Assembly (NCBI GenBank): GCA_000733355.1
Contig: JNVV01000022.1
Location: forward strand, 62,001 to 126,000
Length of the DNA stretch: 64,000 nucleotides
Direction of reading: 5' to 3'
DNA from: Falciphora oryzae
Taxonomy: Eukaryota > Ascomycota > Sordariomycetes > Magnaporthales > Magnaporthaceae
Part shown: positions 10,672 to 22,300 of the stretch, one piece after another
Position numbering within the stretch: the first letter of the stretch is position 1
Layout: every line of letters starts with the position of its first letter
The notes under the pieces: model-generated
Databases searched by the model: none
What the model was told of the DNA's origin: nothing
What the model saw: only the letters and a program-made list of their open reading frames with translations
Program-made: the position numbers and the translations under genes

Positions 10672-12434
10672 ATGGTCAAACTAGAAGATGTAGCCGGCAG
10701 TCTGCTGCAAAAGCCGTCGTAAGCATCCAAACCTCATCTCGACAATTTATGGCCGCCAACGCCCAGCTGACCCACACTTTTAGGGATGAGCCGCCGGCGC
10801 AGCCAGCGCCCGAGAGGCTTCAGTCTGGCTACAAGCCCCTGCACAAGTTCGTCCTGGCCAAGGACAGGCAGTACCAGCAGCAGTATGGAGACATGTACTT
10901 TCTCAGGCTTACCAAGATCAGGCCCGCCGTCGAGCAGGTGGCTTCTGCGGCCTTTGGCGACGTCATCGTTGGGGGTGAGCCCGCCCAAAAGGTCGAGCGT
11001 GTCCTAGACGTGAGGCAGGGAGAGCTCTGCTGGATCACGGGCACCGTTTTTATGGATATGCCGTTGAAGCCCAACATCTTGGAGGACGTGGCCAAAGATG
11101 TGAGTTCTATGCCATCACGTGAAAGGTCACATTCACCTGTAGGTGTGCTCTGCTGACGTTTCTTCTCCTTTCCCCTGCCTAATAGCGCTGGATATCCGCT
11201 TCGTCTTCGACCCGGAAGTACCTCTCCGAGGACGGGCGGGATGCCATCATGCTGGAGGACGACTCTGGTCGGGTGCGACTGGTCGGCGACGCTCTACAGG
11301 GCACTGTCCTTGTTACCGGCTGTATCGTCGCAGTGATGGGCACTGAAAACGCCAACGGGGAATTTGAGGTTATCGACGTGAGATATCCCGATCTCGCACC
11401 CCAGCCTGATCGCTGGGCGCTCTCAAAGCCTCCTGCGACCGACGGTAAATCCAAAGCGAAAAAGAAAGAGGCCGATGGGGACATCGACATGGAGGGCGGC
11501 TCCACGCCCCGTGGAAGCCAGGGGAAGATCGCAATTGTCTCGGGTCTCAACTTCTCGGGCACCGACGTGTCGTATGCGCTGGAGCTGAGCCTCCTGGCAG
11601 AGTACCTCCTTGGCGAGGCGCTCGACCCAGCCGCGCAGGGCGAGCTCTCACACATCAGTCGGCTCATCATTGCGGGAAACTCGGTTGCGCCCGACGACGC
11701 CAGCAAGCCTCTGCCTACCGAGGGCGAGGATAAAAAGACGCACAAGAAGTACGGCTACGACAGCAGCTCGTACAACCCAGTCCCGTCACAGCTGCTAGAC
11801 AGTTACCTGTCGGAGTTGCTGCCTAGCATGCCCATTACCATCTTGCCTGGCCAGCACGACCCGGCGAACACGAGCTTCCCCCAGCAGCCGGTGCACCCGG
11901 CCATGTACCCCAAATCGAGAGCGTTCAGCGCTGCTCCTGGGGCGGCCGACCCGGGCTGGCTGGACTCGGTCACAAACCCATGGGAGGGGGAGGTGGATGG
12001 ATGGAGGTTTCTTGGTACGAGCGGGCAGAACGTCGACGATGCTTTCAAGTACGTGTCGAGCGACGACCGGCTCGGCATGATGGAACTCATGTGTCGCTGG
12101 CGCTGCACAGCTCCGACGGCACCTGACACCCTTTGTAAGTTCATCCCCGCATGCAGCATACATGCAGCGTGTTGTTTAGCCATTCCTATTTCGGCCGCTA
12201 ACCGTTTCCGTAGGGAGTTACCCATTTCAGGACGACGACCCGTTTGTCATGAACCAGTGCCCCCATCTCTACTTTGTTGGGTCGCAGCCAGAGTTCGGGA
12301 CCAAGACTATAACAGGACCAGAAGGCCAATCGGTGCGTCTAGTGACAGTCCCGGTCTTCTCCGAGTCCAGAGAAATTGTGTTGGTGGATACGGAGACGCT
12401 AGATGTCACCCTGGTCAAGATCTCGGCCTCCTGA
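10672..12434 (+). CDS. POL31: DNA polymerase delta small (B) subunit
   Basis: Four exons: 10672-10718, 10784-11099, 11186-12134 and 12214-12434, 510 residues; all junctions keep the frame. The start MVKLEDVAGSLL is the first ATG of the spliced frame. The OB-fold part carries CWITGTVFMDMPLKPNILEDV and LEDDSGRVRLVGD. The inactive phosphoesterase part carries IAIVSGLNF, LIIAGNSV, ITILPGQHDPANTSFPQQP and CPHLYFVGSQPEFGTK, all standard for Pol31/PolD2. A linker at about residues 225-245 is rich in Lys, Asp and Gly. The protein bridges the catalytic subunit and Pol32 in the nucleus during replication and repair. As in eukaryotic homologues, this phosphoesterase fold is structural. Length fits the family (about 470-520). 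Confidence 0.96.
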
Positions 12435-13725
12435 CCCTATTCATGGAAGACACCGATGCCTTTCTCCCCATTGGAGTCCAAGCCCCTTCTGCTGCGATGA
12501 TACCACCATGCCTATACCCTTGATACCATATACCGTGCTACTATTGAGCCTTGCCTGAGGGTGGCACGACCCTGATGAACAACATAGATTCATGAGCAAT
12601 ATTCTGTAATCGACGCGGCCGACGCAGAACAAAATTGAGTCGACGTTGGTTTCCCAACCGTCATGGACCAAGTGCCGAGAAGAACCGGGGACGGACAGGC
12701 TTCCCCACACTGCCCAACACTGGACTCCAGATACAGCTGAGTTCGGGGGTTCGGATACTAGTGCTATGAGGCGCTATACGGCCCGGGGGAAAGCTTGCTT
12801 CCTAACCGCAAGATAACCTCCCGGGAAACGGCAACCCCTGGCATGGATCCAGGGGCACGCGGTGCCTGGATTGGTAGCCATTGGTAGCTTCCCACGGAGC
12901 GCAATCAGCAGTAGCCGCCTTACCGGAGCCGTACCCTACGGAGAAGTCGGGGGACCCACAGGCCCACAGGGCTGGTTTTTAGGTTTTCCGTCGGGCTGCC
13001 AAGGATGACTTTCCCGCCCACACCCACGGGCCACACAACAAAGCCTCCATCCGACAAGGCGGCCCAGCGATAAGCGGAACCTCCAGGGGGCATTCGACTT
13101 TTCCCGCAACTCAGCTCGCGCATTCGTCACTCAGGGCCATCGAGGGGCCAAGGAATCTCGACCTCGCACCCCCGCAGAATTACACGCCCTTTGCGAGACA
13201 CACAGTGGATCGCACGCCCTTTGGAAGCAACGCGCCGCACACAAAATGGACGCCCTTGAGCAGACATGCCGCCGGTTCCCAGATCTCAATAAGACCCCTG
13301 CTCGGGCCTGGACAACTGTGCCTGTCTCTCGCCGAGTTCCCGAAACCCATTTTTTTTCGACGGAGCACCAGCGGCAGCAAACTTGGGGTTTCCCGCGGCC
13401 AGCTCGGTCATGAAAGAAGGTGGGCAACCCCTTAGGTAATTATACGCATCACCGGACCCGACCGACCTTGTTTCTTTTATGAAATGAGAATGTCTCGTCC
13501 GCGTCCGACGGGCTCGGGAACAAAAAGAAGCATCATCTCGCCTACGTACGGCGTGCTCAAGTGAGTTGGCTGAGGAAATGGGGCAAACCAATCTGGGGCC
13601 GCCCAAGTGGGTTTGCGACAAAGCTGCCCAGGTAGTCGGTCAGATATCTCCATCCATGGCGGGATGTTCCAGATATCTTGGCTGGTCGGCTGGTACGTAC
13701 CTGACGGGTCGCTATCTCGCCCGTC

Positions 13726-13763
<38 letters not shown>

Positions 13764-14053
13764 CTCTTGACCGTTGGCCTGGAGCAAGGTTCCAGATAGG
13801 ATAAAGTCCCTGTCCAAGATTGTCCAAGATATATAAACCCCTTGGGCCGGCTGCCACTCATCGATGCTTACGCCGCTTATCAGTCACTTCATTTCAACTC
13901 AGCTACCTGCTCCCTCGACTAGCTCTTGTTGTCTAGCCTTATCAGCCCCCTATCCTTCACACGCTCAGTCACGCCCGGCTCACATAGCAACGGCACTCGT
14001 GCCCCAGCTATCGACCCTCTGTCGGTTCTTGCTGCTATCATCCTATCACAACA
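12435..14053. other. intergenic region with a 34-nt poly(T) run
   Basis: This is 1.6 kb between POL31 and the dehydratase gene. Open frames on both strands overlap and look random. The poly(T) at 13728-13761 lies about 300 bp before the dehydratase start, probably in its promoter region. Nothing else is recognised. Confidence 0.55.
13728..13761. repeat. poly(T) run, 34 nt
   Basis: An uninterrupted run of T lies upstream of the 14054 gene. It is the longest homopolymer in the window. Confidence 0.9.
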
Positions 14054-15187
14054 ATGGGGTCCTACTCTGTTGAGCGCCCGAAGCCCTGGATCGAGACCCC
14101 GTGTCTCTATTCGGGGCCCCTTTCCCGTGCAGCTGGCTGGTTAGTAGCGAACCCCCGCGAATTATATCACTAAATCCTGCCATGCTAACGGACAAACACA
14201 AACAGCAACATCTACCTCAAGCTAGACAACCTCCAGCCGTCAGGCTCTTTCAAGTCCAGGGGCATCGGCTACATGATGCAGCGGGCCGCCGAAGCTTCTC
14301 CCACAGGCAATATTCACTTCTACTGCTCATCCGGCGGCAACGCCGGGCTCGCCTGCGCCACTTCGGCCGCCGCCCTGGGCTGCCGTGCCACCATCGTCGT
14401 GCCCACGCTGGCGCCGGCGCACATGATCGAGAAGCTGCGCGCCCTGGGCGCCACCGTCGTGCAGACGGGCTCCAACTTCACCGAGGCCGACACGTTCCTC
14501 AAGAAGGAGCTGCTGGCCCACGACCCCCTGGGCGCCTACGTCTCGCCCTTTGACCACCCGGACATCTGGGCGGGCGCCGAGACGCTCGCGGACGAGATCT
14601 CGGCCCAGATGAGGCAGGCGGGCCCGGACGGCGGCCCCGTCGAGGTCGACGCCATCGTCTGCAACGTCGGCGGCGGCGGCATGCTCGTCGGCATCCTCGA
14701 CGGCATCGAGCGCGTCTGGCCCCAGGCGCCCGCGCCGAGGCCGCGCGTCCTGGCGGTCGAGACGCAGGGCGCGCACTCGCTCAACGCCAGCGTCGTGGCC
14801 GGCGAGCTGGCCACCCTCCCCGCCATGACCTCCATCGCCGTCTCACTCGGGGCGCCCCGCGTCGCGGCGCGGGCCTACCAGCTCGTGCGCGAGAGGCAGG
14901 AGGCCGCGGCCGCGGCGGGGACCCCGCCCCAGGTGGTGCCGGCGGTGGTGAGCGACGCCGAGGCGGTCATGGGGTCGGCGCGGTTCCTCGACGACGCGCG
15001 CCTGCTAGTCGAGGTGTCGTGCGGCGCCACCGTCTCGGTCGCGTACAACGGCGACCTGCGCAGGCACCTCGGCAAGGGGCTCAGCGACGCCCAGTGGGCC
15101 GCCCGCAACGTCGTGCTCATCGTGTGCGGCGGCTCGCACACGACGCTCGACATGCTGCTCAAGTACAAGGCCCAGTTTGGGGTGTAG
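14054..15187 (+). CDS. PLP-dependent L-serine/L-threonine dehydratase (SDS/Cha1-like)
   Basis: Exons 14054-14139 and 14206-15187, intron 14140-14205, 355 residues. The N-terminus WIETPCLYSGPLS leads to the PLP-binding motif PSGSFKSRG with the Schiff-base lysine at residue 45. SSGGNAGLA binds the substrate carboxylate, and VGGGGMLVGI is the glycine loop that holds the PLP phosphate. The fold is type II (tryptophan synthase beta family). It should deaminate serine (and threonine) to pyruvate (2-oxobutyrate) and ammonia in the cytosol or mitochondrion. Length matches mammalian SDS and yeast Cha1 (about 330-360). The C-terminal part is GC-rich with Ala/Glu-rich loops. Substrate preference between serine and threonine cannot be settled here. 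Confidence 0.9.
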
Positions 15188-15489
15188 CGGTGCACCCAGA
15201 GCTGCTTTTTTTTTTTTTCTTCCCATACCTTTCTCATTTTCACGATCCGAAACTCCTTAGCGATGGAATTTTGACCCGACCGAGCAGCTTTTTTTTTTTT
15301 TGCTTGAGATTTCTGTTTTACTTTTGTTCTTGGTTTTTAGGCACAGCTTTTGGCGTTGGGGCACCTCATTAATATATCTTGCCGAGAAAATCCTCGTTAT
15401 TCTAGTCTAGACATGAAAATAAGATGATACGGACCATATCTATTTGGCCTCATTCCATGCAATCCTTTGATAACTTGCGCAGAATAAAA
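15188..15489. other. convergent 3' region with short poly(T) runs
   Basis: This is 302 bp between two convergent genes. T runs at 15206-15218 and around 15290 lie just after the dehydratase stop. No gene is seen. Confidence 0.7.
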
Positions 15490-16415
15490 TCATGCAGCAG
15501 AATCGGAGCGCCGGCGGTACTCCAGCTCCTGGTAGCCAGGCGGAGGAGGCCCCGCGGCGACGCCGTCGACGTCGCGCAGGACCATCTTGATCTCGCCAAA
15601 GTAGTTGATGGGCCCGTCCTGCTCGAAACCCAGGCGCCTGAACAGCGCGATGCTGGCCTCGTTGTCCGCCTTGATCTTGACCATGAAGAGCTTGAGTGCT
15701 GCTGCTGTAGTAGTAGTAGTAGTAGTTGTTGTATCAGCGCTCGACCCCTGGTGGCGCTCCGCCAAGATGCGGTCCAGGTTCTGCCGGATGTAGCGCAGGA
15801 ACGCCGTCGCGGCCGCCCGGCCGACGCCCTTGCCCCTGTGCGCCTGCGCGGCGACCATGACGTCGACCTCGCCGACGTAGAGCTTCGCCGTGGACGCCTG
15901 GTCCTGTTCCTCGTCCTCATCCTCGTCGTCGTAGGGGCAGAGGAAGAAGTTGATGTCGCCGACCATGCGCTCGGGCGCGTCGACCGCACCCGACTCTACG
16001 TGGGCGGAGGGCGGCGACGACAGCAGCTCGCCGTGGCGCGCGGGCTGGCAGATGATGAAGGTGAGCTTGTCGTGCGAGGCGCGCCACGACTCCTGGTTCT
16101 CATACTCGGCCTCGAGCGTGAGGCGCTCCGAGGCGGTGGCTTCTTGGATTGCCTGTGGGGATCTTGTGTATCAGCTATGGCTACCTGGGGGAATAGTAAT
16201 GGTTTGTATCGATACTATGTAGCGGGAAAAAAAAGACCAACCGGGTCTTCCATCCACTGGTGGTACGTCAAGACATGGTGTCGGTCGTAGGGCACCAACA
16301 GGACTTGGTCCGTCGAAATGACTTCAGTTTGGCTTGTTTGTTAGCAGTGCCAACAGTAGAATATTGAAACAGATACAGACGGCAGCACTTTACCCGTGCT
16401 CTCGTTGAGTCTCAT
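15490..16415 (-). CDS. NAT9-like GNAT N-acetyltransferase
   Basis: Three exons on the minus strand: 16415-16394, 16321-16242 and 16152-15490, 254 residues. The start MRLNEST leads through a tiny first exon into VISTDQVLLVPYDRHHVLTYHQWMEDP. Then come the SERLTLEAEYENQESW region and MVGDINFFL, all diagnostic of the NAT9 branch of GNAT enzymes. The acetyl-CoA loop is AQAHRGKGVGRAA and the last strand/helix is SIALFRRLGFEQDG. A run of nine threonines followed by alanines, coded by a trinucleotide repeat at about 15704-15735, sits between the helix after the CoA loop and beta-5. It looks like a loop expansion. A second acidic insert (DDEDEDEEQDQ) follows the GDINFF strand. The natural substrate of fungal NAT9 is not established. 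Confidence 0.88.
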
Positions 16416-16723
16416 TGTGAGCTGCAGCCTCTGCAGATTCCTCCCGAGTACTGTGCTGCGGGGTCTGGTGTCCTCATAGAGTCAAGGCTAGAAGAGTCAA
16501 TGACAGGAGAGAAATCGCTCACCATTGGCCGAGAAAAATCAAGCTCGAAAGAGCCCAACCCCGAGTTCGTACCACTTGATTCCACATTTGATCGCGGCTT
16601 TCTTACCACCATGCATTTATATTTACACTCGAATTTTTTCTAGTCATAATTGTACACTGGCGTGACTCGTTTCATTCTCCGTCGGACCTTATTCTTACAG
16701 GCCAGCGGTCCGAGAAAGAAATC
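16416..16723. other. intergenic region between two minus-strand genes
   Basis: This is 308 bp between the stop of the Met-tRNA synthetase and the NAT9 start. It should carry the NAT9 promoter and the upstream gene's terminator. Nothing specific is seen. Confidence 0.6.
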
Positions 16724-18663
16724 TCACGTCTCGACTGGCAGCGGCGGAAACAGACCCTCAAAGGCACCCACGCCGGGGTCCCGGAACGAGGCACCGTATT
16801 CCGAGTCGGCCCCGACGTCGGTGTACGCCCACGTCCTCCGGGACTCGTGCACACCTAATATGTCCAGGAGCTCGGCGGCCTTGGTCGGGATGAAGGGCTG
16901 CAGCAGGATTCCCGAGATCCTCAGCGCCTCTGCGCAGTAATAGATCGTTGTCGTCAGTTGCTTCTGCTTGTCCGCGTCGTCCCGGTGCTTGACCAGTTCC
17001 CAGGGGGCCATGTCTGAGATAAATTTGTTGGTCTTTTTTTTATTCATGGAGGGGCATGTTGTTAGCAGGGCAAAGAAGAAAGAAGGGACAAAAGGAGGGG
17101 ATGAAGATATCCCTCTTTCTCACCTGTACGATTACATGGATAATCTCACGCAGTGCCCGCGACGGTTCCGGCTGTTCAAAGTGTTTCTCCACAGTCCCGG
17201 GAAGCATCGTCAAAACCTCGTGTTGCGACGGCATGTGGGAGTCAGCCGGGTGTGCGCTGGCGCGAGCGACTATCTCGGCGACGTTCCAGCGCTTGGACCG
17301 GGTTACGCGGCCGAGCAGGTTCCCCAGCCCGGACTGGAGCTGCTTCTTGTACTTGTCCACGACGAGCTCGTTGCCGTAGTCGGCGTCGTCGCTGATGCTA
17401 GCCGGCGACATCAGGAAGTAGCGGACGGCGTCGACGCCAAATCGGTCGATGGCCAGGAACGGGTTAACCACGTTGCCCACCGACTTGGACATCTTGCGAT
17501 TGCCGAGCGTCCAGTGGCCGTGCGTGAGAACCTTGCGGGGCAGCGGCAGGTCCGCAGCCATGAGCAGCGCGGGCCAGTAGACGCAGTGGAAGCGCACAAT
17601 GTCCTTGCCGACGACGTGGACATCGGCCGGCCAGCCGCCCTCGCTCTCGCGCCCGGGAGCCCAGCCCGGGTAGCCGGCCTTGGTGATGTAGTTGACCAGG
17701 GCGTCGAGCCAGACGTAGATGGTCTGGCTGGGGTCGTCGGGCACGGGGATGCCCCATCTGAGGCGGCTCACGGGCCGCGAGATGGAGAGGTCCTCGAGGT
17801 TGTTACGGACCCAGTCCTCAACCTCGCGCATGCGCACGTGCGGGACGACCCAGTCCGGGTTCTCCTTGTAGAAGTCCAGCAGGCGGTCCCGGAGCGCGGT
17901 CATGCGGAACTGGTAAGTCTTCTCCTCGACCCACTCGACGGCGGCGCCGCTCTCCTTGGAGGCCAAGAACACCTTGCCCGTCACGGGGTCCATGCGCTTC
18001 TCGATCAGGGACTCGGGGTAGAAGGTCTCGTCGCTGACGCAGTACCAGCCAGCGTGCTTGTCCTCATAGATGTAGCCGCGGCGCACGAGCGTGTCCCAGA
18101 AGTGGCGCACGGCGTCCTTGTGGTCCTCGTCGGTGGTGCGGACGAAGAAGTCGTTGTCGATCCGGGAGGCCTGCGCGAGCTCGGCGAAGACGGCCGAGTT
18201 GGCGTCGCAGAGCTGCTTCGGTGCCATGTCGTTCTGAGCGGCCGCGCGCTGGATCTTGGTGCCGTGCTCGTCGGTGCCGGTGCAAAGAAGCGCCCGCTCC
18301 CCTCGGAGCACCCGGTACCTCTTGAGGACGTCGGCGAGGACCATGGTGTACATGTGGCCGATGTGGGGGGCTGCGGGGAGGGCATGACGACGTCAGAGAC
18401 ATGGCATGATGTATCCAGCTGGTCTCGAGGCCTCACGTACAGGCGTTGACGTAGAAGATTGGCGTCGTCACGTAGTAGGGCTTCCGAGAAGTCGCATTTT
18501 CCTGTGTCGCGGGCTGTTGTGGCGTGGTGGTGCTGGCCAAGCGCCGCCAGACGCTCCCGCGGCGCTCACATGCCGCGCAAACCCATTGGGGCGAGAGCGG
18601 AGGCGAAGAGGCAGGAAGCAGGCGCGGGAGCTGCCGTATTCTCAACAGCGATATACGCTGCAT
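16724..18663 (-). CDS. MSM1: mitochondrial methionyl-tRNA synthetase
   Basis: Three exons on the minus strand: 18663-18441, 18370-17124 and 17032-16724, 592 residues. The first ~50 residues are rich in Arg, Leu and Ser with few acids (MQRISLLRIRQLPRLLP), as expected for a mitochondrial targeting peptide. Class I signatures are present: PHIGH at about residues 77-81 and KMSKS at 367-371. FYVNASPHIGHMY, CTGTDEHGTKIQ, FHCVYWPALLMA and DAVRYFLMSP are all MetRS-specific. There is no zinc-knuckle cysteine set, which fits the mitochondrial form. The last exon encodes the anticodon-binding helical part (NKFISDMAPWELVK, LQPFIPTKAAELLDILG). The protein charges mitochondrial initiator and elongator tRNA-Met. 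Confidence 0.95.
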
Positions 18664-19212
18664 TTCGACCTGTGTGCTGGCCGACTCGGCGCAATATGCA
18701 TCGAAATAGAAGCTCAAGACGGGACAGGAGCTATGACGGTAGGAGACCAAAAAAATTATGGGCCGTTGGTGACCGAGGGTCACTGTGCGGATTGGCTTAG
18801 TGGATTACTGTGCAGGCCAGCGAGGTGCCGCCCGCCTCCACTGCCCGAGCTTGTGAGCCGGGCTCCAGGCTGCGTCTCCGTTACATGTAGCAAATAAACG
18901 AACCGTGAATTACTCTTGTTTGAGAAGGCAAGAGGCTCCCACCGAACCGAAATATCCCTCCAAGTCTCTTCTTGTGGCCGTTCCATCTCCGGGCATTTTC
19001 AATCCGAGGAACTCGACCGCCCGTGACGCACTTCACCCTTGCTTGGCGGTAAGGCCACTGTAAGCCTGCCTCGTGCCCTATATAAGATCTCACACTGTCA
19101 CATCTCTGTTACCAAACGACGGTCCTAACAACCACGATAACAGGAGCCAAAGAGGGCGGCACGGAGGACTTCTCGGGAGGAGATCGGAAGGATCAAAAGA
19201 GCAGCCCTCACC
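18664..19212. promoter_or_regulatory. divergent MSM1/MTR2 promoter region
   Basis: This is 549 bp between divergent starts. A TATA-like TATATAAG lies at about 19079-19086, some 130 bp before the MTR2 ATG, in a position that could serve MTR2. No other element is assigned. Confidence 0.45.
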
Positions 19213-19884
19213 ATGGCTGGCGCAGCCGAGGACATCGAGGTCAAGACTTCGGCTGAAGGTAAGCGGCTAACATCCCCCCGGGCACATTACGTTACTTGTG
19301 AGGCGCAAAAAGCAAGAGCAAAACTAGAACCTAAAATAAAACAAATAAAAACAGGCGCGCAGGCCTTCATCGACTGGTACTACGTCAGCGCCAGCGAGCG
19401 CAAGCCGCTGCAGAGCTTCTACGTCAACGGCAGCCCCAGCTACTCGGCCGCCAGCATCGCGGCCGACATCAGCGTCAACGGCTTGGTCGTCAAGGACCCG
19501 GCCGAGCTGGAGCGCCTGCTCGAGACCCAGGCCAACGGCAGCCGCGTCAGGTACGACATCGAGGGGTTCGACGCCCACGTGCTCAACCCGAACTTCCTCG
19601 TCGCCTGCCCGGACGCCCTGATGGCCCAGCAGCAACAGGGCGGCAGGGGGCAGCACCAGCAGCAGAACCGCGGCTCGGCCCGCGACCGCGCCGAGCGCGA
19701 CGCAAAGGTCTCCATCATGGCCATGGTCAACGGCGCCGTCCAGTTCGGGACGGACAAGGACGCGCCCCGGAGGCCCTTCACCGAGGTCTTTGTGCTGGTG
19801 CCTAATTGGGAGTCTATGGGACCCAAGGCCCCGCGCAACGCCAAGCGGTTCCTGGTCCTGAGCCAGAATTATCGCGCTATGTAA
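19213..19884 (+). CDS. MTR2: Mtr2, NTF2-like mRNA export factor
   Basis: Exons 19213-19258 and 19355-19884, intron 19259-19354, 191 residues. The NTF2-like fold is recognisable from FIDWYYVSASERKPLQSFYVNGSPSYS, ISVNGLVVKDPAELERLL, VRYDIEGFDAHVLNPNFLV and FTEVFVLVPNWESM, ending in FLVLSQNYRAM. The pattern fits Sordariomycete Mtr2 closely. A Gln/Gly-rich loop (MAQQQQGGRGQHQQQ) is inserted after the central strand and is probably disordered. Mtr2 pairs with the NTF2-like domain of Mex67 to carry mRNA and pre-ribosomal subunits through nuclear pores. The first exon codes only 15 residues before the intron. Confidence 0.9.
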   Translation: MAGAAEDIEVKTSAEGKRLTSPRAHYVTCEAQKARAKLEPKIKQIKTGAQAFIDWYYVSASERKPLQSFYVNGSPSYSAASIAADISVNGLVVKDPAELERLLETQANGSRVRYDIEGFDAHVLNPNFLVACPDALMAQQQQGGRGQHQQQNRGSARDRAERDAKVSIMAMVNGAVQFGTDKDAPRRPFTEVFVLVPNWESMGPKAPRNAKRFLVLSQNYRAM

Positions 19885-20448
19885 AGAAGAGGGGAGACGC
19901 GGAGGGGACCTTCATTCGGCATATCCGAATCCCTACACCGATTTTGTATATAGGATACGACAAGCGCAAAAAAAAAAAAAAAAAAAAAAAAACCACATCC
20001 GAGCCAAACTGTGCTCGCTCTCCTACCCGATCTAGGTCTAGATGATGAATGAGGCGTCACCCGTTGTTGTAATGCCCCACACGTTTCTGTTCAGGGGTGC
20101 GCCATCTCCTGCCCTCATTATGACATGACAGCTCAGGGGTAATCGCTGCACCTCGCCCGTCACCTTGACACATCGATACCAGGGAGGGGCAAGCCCTCAG
20201 ATTTCACTATCTACCGGACGGATGGTTGGAAAGTCCTTTACTTAACGAAAACGAAGCTTTTTATAAGTGTTTTCTAGACACTTTGACTCGCAACCTCCCC
20301 ATCTAATGTACCTGAATAAGAAGTACAGTATTACCCTCCCGCAACAGGATTCCGGATAACTTGCTGCTTCCAATTAGGACAAGCGACAAAGACTTTCTGC
20401 GATAAAGAAGGTAGGACAGACAACTGCTGTTGCTGACAGGAATCTCCG
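19885..20448. other. convergent intergenic region with poly(A) run
   Basis: This is 564 bp between the 3' ends of MTR2 and RAM2. A pure A run of 25 nt lies at 19968-19992. No gene is seen. Confidence 0.65.
19968..19992. repeat. poly(A) run, 25 nt
   Basis: An uninterrupted A run lies about 85 bp after the MTR2 stop. It is encoded in the genome, beyond the expected mRNA end. Confidence 0.85.
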
Positions 20449-22300
20449 TTATCTGATCGGGATGCTCTCCTTACCCCCCTCCTCGAGCAGCGTCCGTTTC
20501 CTCCAGTCCCAGTACCCCTTGCGGATGCGGTCCCACTTGTCGCCCAGGCGGTCCAGGCAGAGCGCGGCGGCGTCCTTGTCGCCCTTCTCGGCGCAGATCT
20601 CAGCCAGGAGGTCGAGCGCGTGCGTGCTCCTGACCTCTTCCTTCTCCTCGTCTCCCAGGTCCGCCACGAACGTCCGCACGAAATCCTCCATAACCGACAG
20701 GGGGCGGGACCCCTTGACCAGCACGCCCCGGAGGTAGTTCCAGGGGCTCTGGTTCTGCGGCGCGAGCTCGATGCCGGCCCGCGCGTAGGCCACCTCGCGG
20801 TCGATAACGTCGGCGGGGACGGCCGGGTCGGGCTCGGTCGAGTGCGACCCCTCGGTGGACGACTCCGGATCCGAGAAGACGAGGAAGAAGCGGTGGGCCC
20901 AGGCCGAGTTGTTGCGCACGTCGTCCTTGATGAGCCGCTCGACGGCCGCCATCTCTTCTGGGTCGCGCCAGATGCCCAGCAGGCGGACCAGGAACTGGCG
21001 GTAGGACCAGACGTGATAGTTCTTGGTGTCCTCGCGCAGCATGGCCGTGATGAAGGCGCGCTCCGACGCGGCCAGGCGGGCCACCTCGTCGCGGTCCGCC
21101 GCGATGGCCGGGTGGTACGCCTCGATGAGCAGGTTGCGGTGGTGCCAGATCTGGTAGTTCTTGAGATGCTCGAGCGCCACCGTGTTGAGCCACCCGATCT
21201 CGTCCGGGATCGGGATCGCGAGCGCCTGCACGATCGAGAAGCGGTAGAGCCAGACGGTGTAGTGCGCCGGGTTCATGCCGATAACATGCTCTGTCAGCTT
21301 GAGGCACCGCGGCGAGTACTCCTTGTTTGCCATGACCGCCCGCAGGTAGGATACGGCTGCGCACCAGTTCAGCGAGGTTAGCCATCATGCGCAGCAGTAG
21401 TGAAAAGCTCTTGGCATCTGTAACCAACCTTCGGAATAGTCATCTGGGTAGTTGATGGATGCCAGGGCGCCCTCGGGCTCCACGAGCGGGATGGGCACGA
21501 CATCGTCCCACTCCGGGTCGTTTGCGAGCGGCCCCGTCGTCTCCCCGTAAAGCTCCTGCCTCAGCCCAGCCATCTCTCTCCGGCGTTTCCTCTCCTCCTC
21601 GATCTCAGCTTCGGAAAGTGTTGTTAGTGACGGGGCAGCAGCGTCTGCTGTGGTGGTGGCGGCGGCGGCACGTTCTCGCTTGTCCAAGAAGGCGCGGTGC
21701 TCGACCTGCAGCGCCGTCAGGCGGAGGCGGCGGTCGGTGCGGGCGCGGAACTGGTCGGGCGAGAGCTCGCCGACGGCGGACCCCCAGCGGGTCGGCCTCC
21801 GTAGGGCGCGGAGCGGGAGCCCGGACTCGTTGAAGGCGCGCCAGATCTCGCGCTGGGCCTTGTTGCCGAGCTGGCTGCTCTTCCTGCTGCCGCTGCCGTG
21901 GTTGTTGCTGTCGGCGAGCGTGTCGCGCACGTACTTGACGTTGGCCCAGGTCTGCCGCTGCTCCGGCGTGAGGCCGCTGATGCCGACCTTGCGGAGTGTC
22001 TCGTCTAGCGGGTTCGCGGCTTCGTACCGCTGTCTGCTCCGCTCGTTGACCGTGCTCGGCGGGGGCGGGGGCGGTGCTGGTGCTGCTTTCGCTTCTGGTG
22101 GCAGAGGGGTCGTGTTGTCCGGTCAGTCAAAGAGCGAGGATAAGAGCTGCGACGGGTAGAGCGAAGGATAGAGGGGAGGGGCAATGGAAGTTAAGAGTGC
22201 ATGTCCAGAAAAGGGAAGGGCGCAAAGGAAGGGATTCCCTTGAGGAGCAGCACTCACTCTCTGCTTCTTTGGCCTTGGCAGCTGCCTTTTTCGGCGGCAT
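20449..22300 (-). CDS. RAM2: protein farnesyltransferase/geranylgeranyltransferase-I alpha subunit with long N-terminal extension
   Basis: Three exons on the minus strand: 22300-22258, 22094-21429 and 21356-20449, 538 residues. The C-terminal ~310 residues are the prenyltransferase alpha fold: AVSYLRAVMANKEYSPRCL, LNPAHYTVW-like, NYQIWHHRNLLIE, NYHVWSYRQFLV, NSAWAHRFFLVFS and NQSPWNYLRG are successive PPTA helical repeats. The family is normally about 300-380 residues. Here ~230 residues precede it, beginning MPPKKAAAKAKEAEKAKAA, then Pro-rich, then a charged helical stretch with TLRKVGISGLTPEQRQTW and QREIWRAFNESGLPLRALRRP. That extension is a single open exon, so it is very likely translated. 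With Ram1 or Cdc43 as partner, the core attaches farnesyl or geranylgeranyl to CAAX proteins such as Ras, Rho and pheromone in the cytosol. Confidence 0.88.

Noticed and set aside
16968..18449. 493-codon open frame antisense to the Met-tRNA synthetase
   Set aside because: The minus strand has clear class I synthetase motifs. The plus-strand reading is a Val/Asp/Ala/Gly-rich shadow.
21357..22300. the N-terminal part of RAM2 as a separate gene
   Set aside because: Splice borders join it in frame to the prenyltransferase core and no stop or new promoter is visible. It was kept as an extension and listed as a finding.
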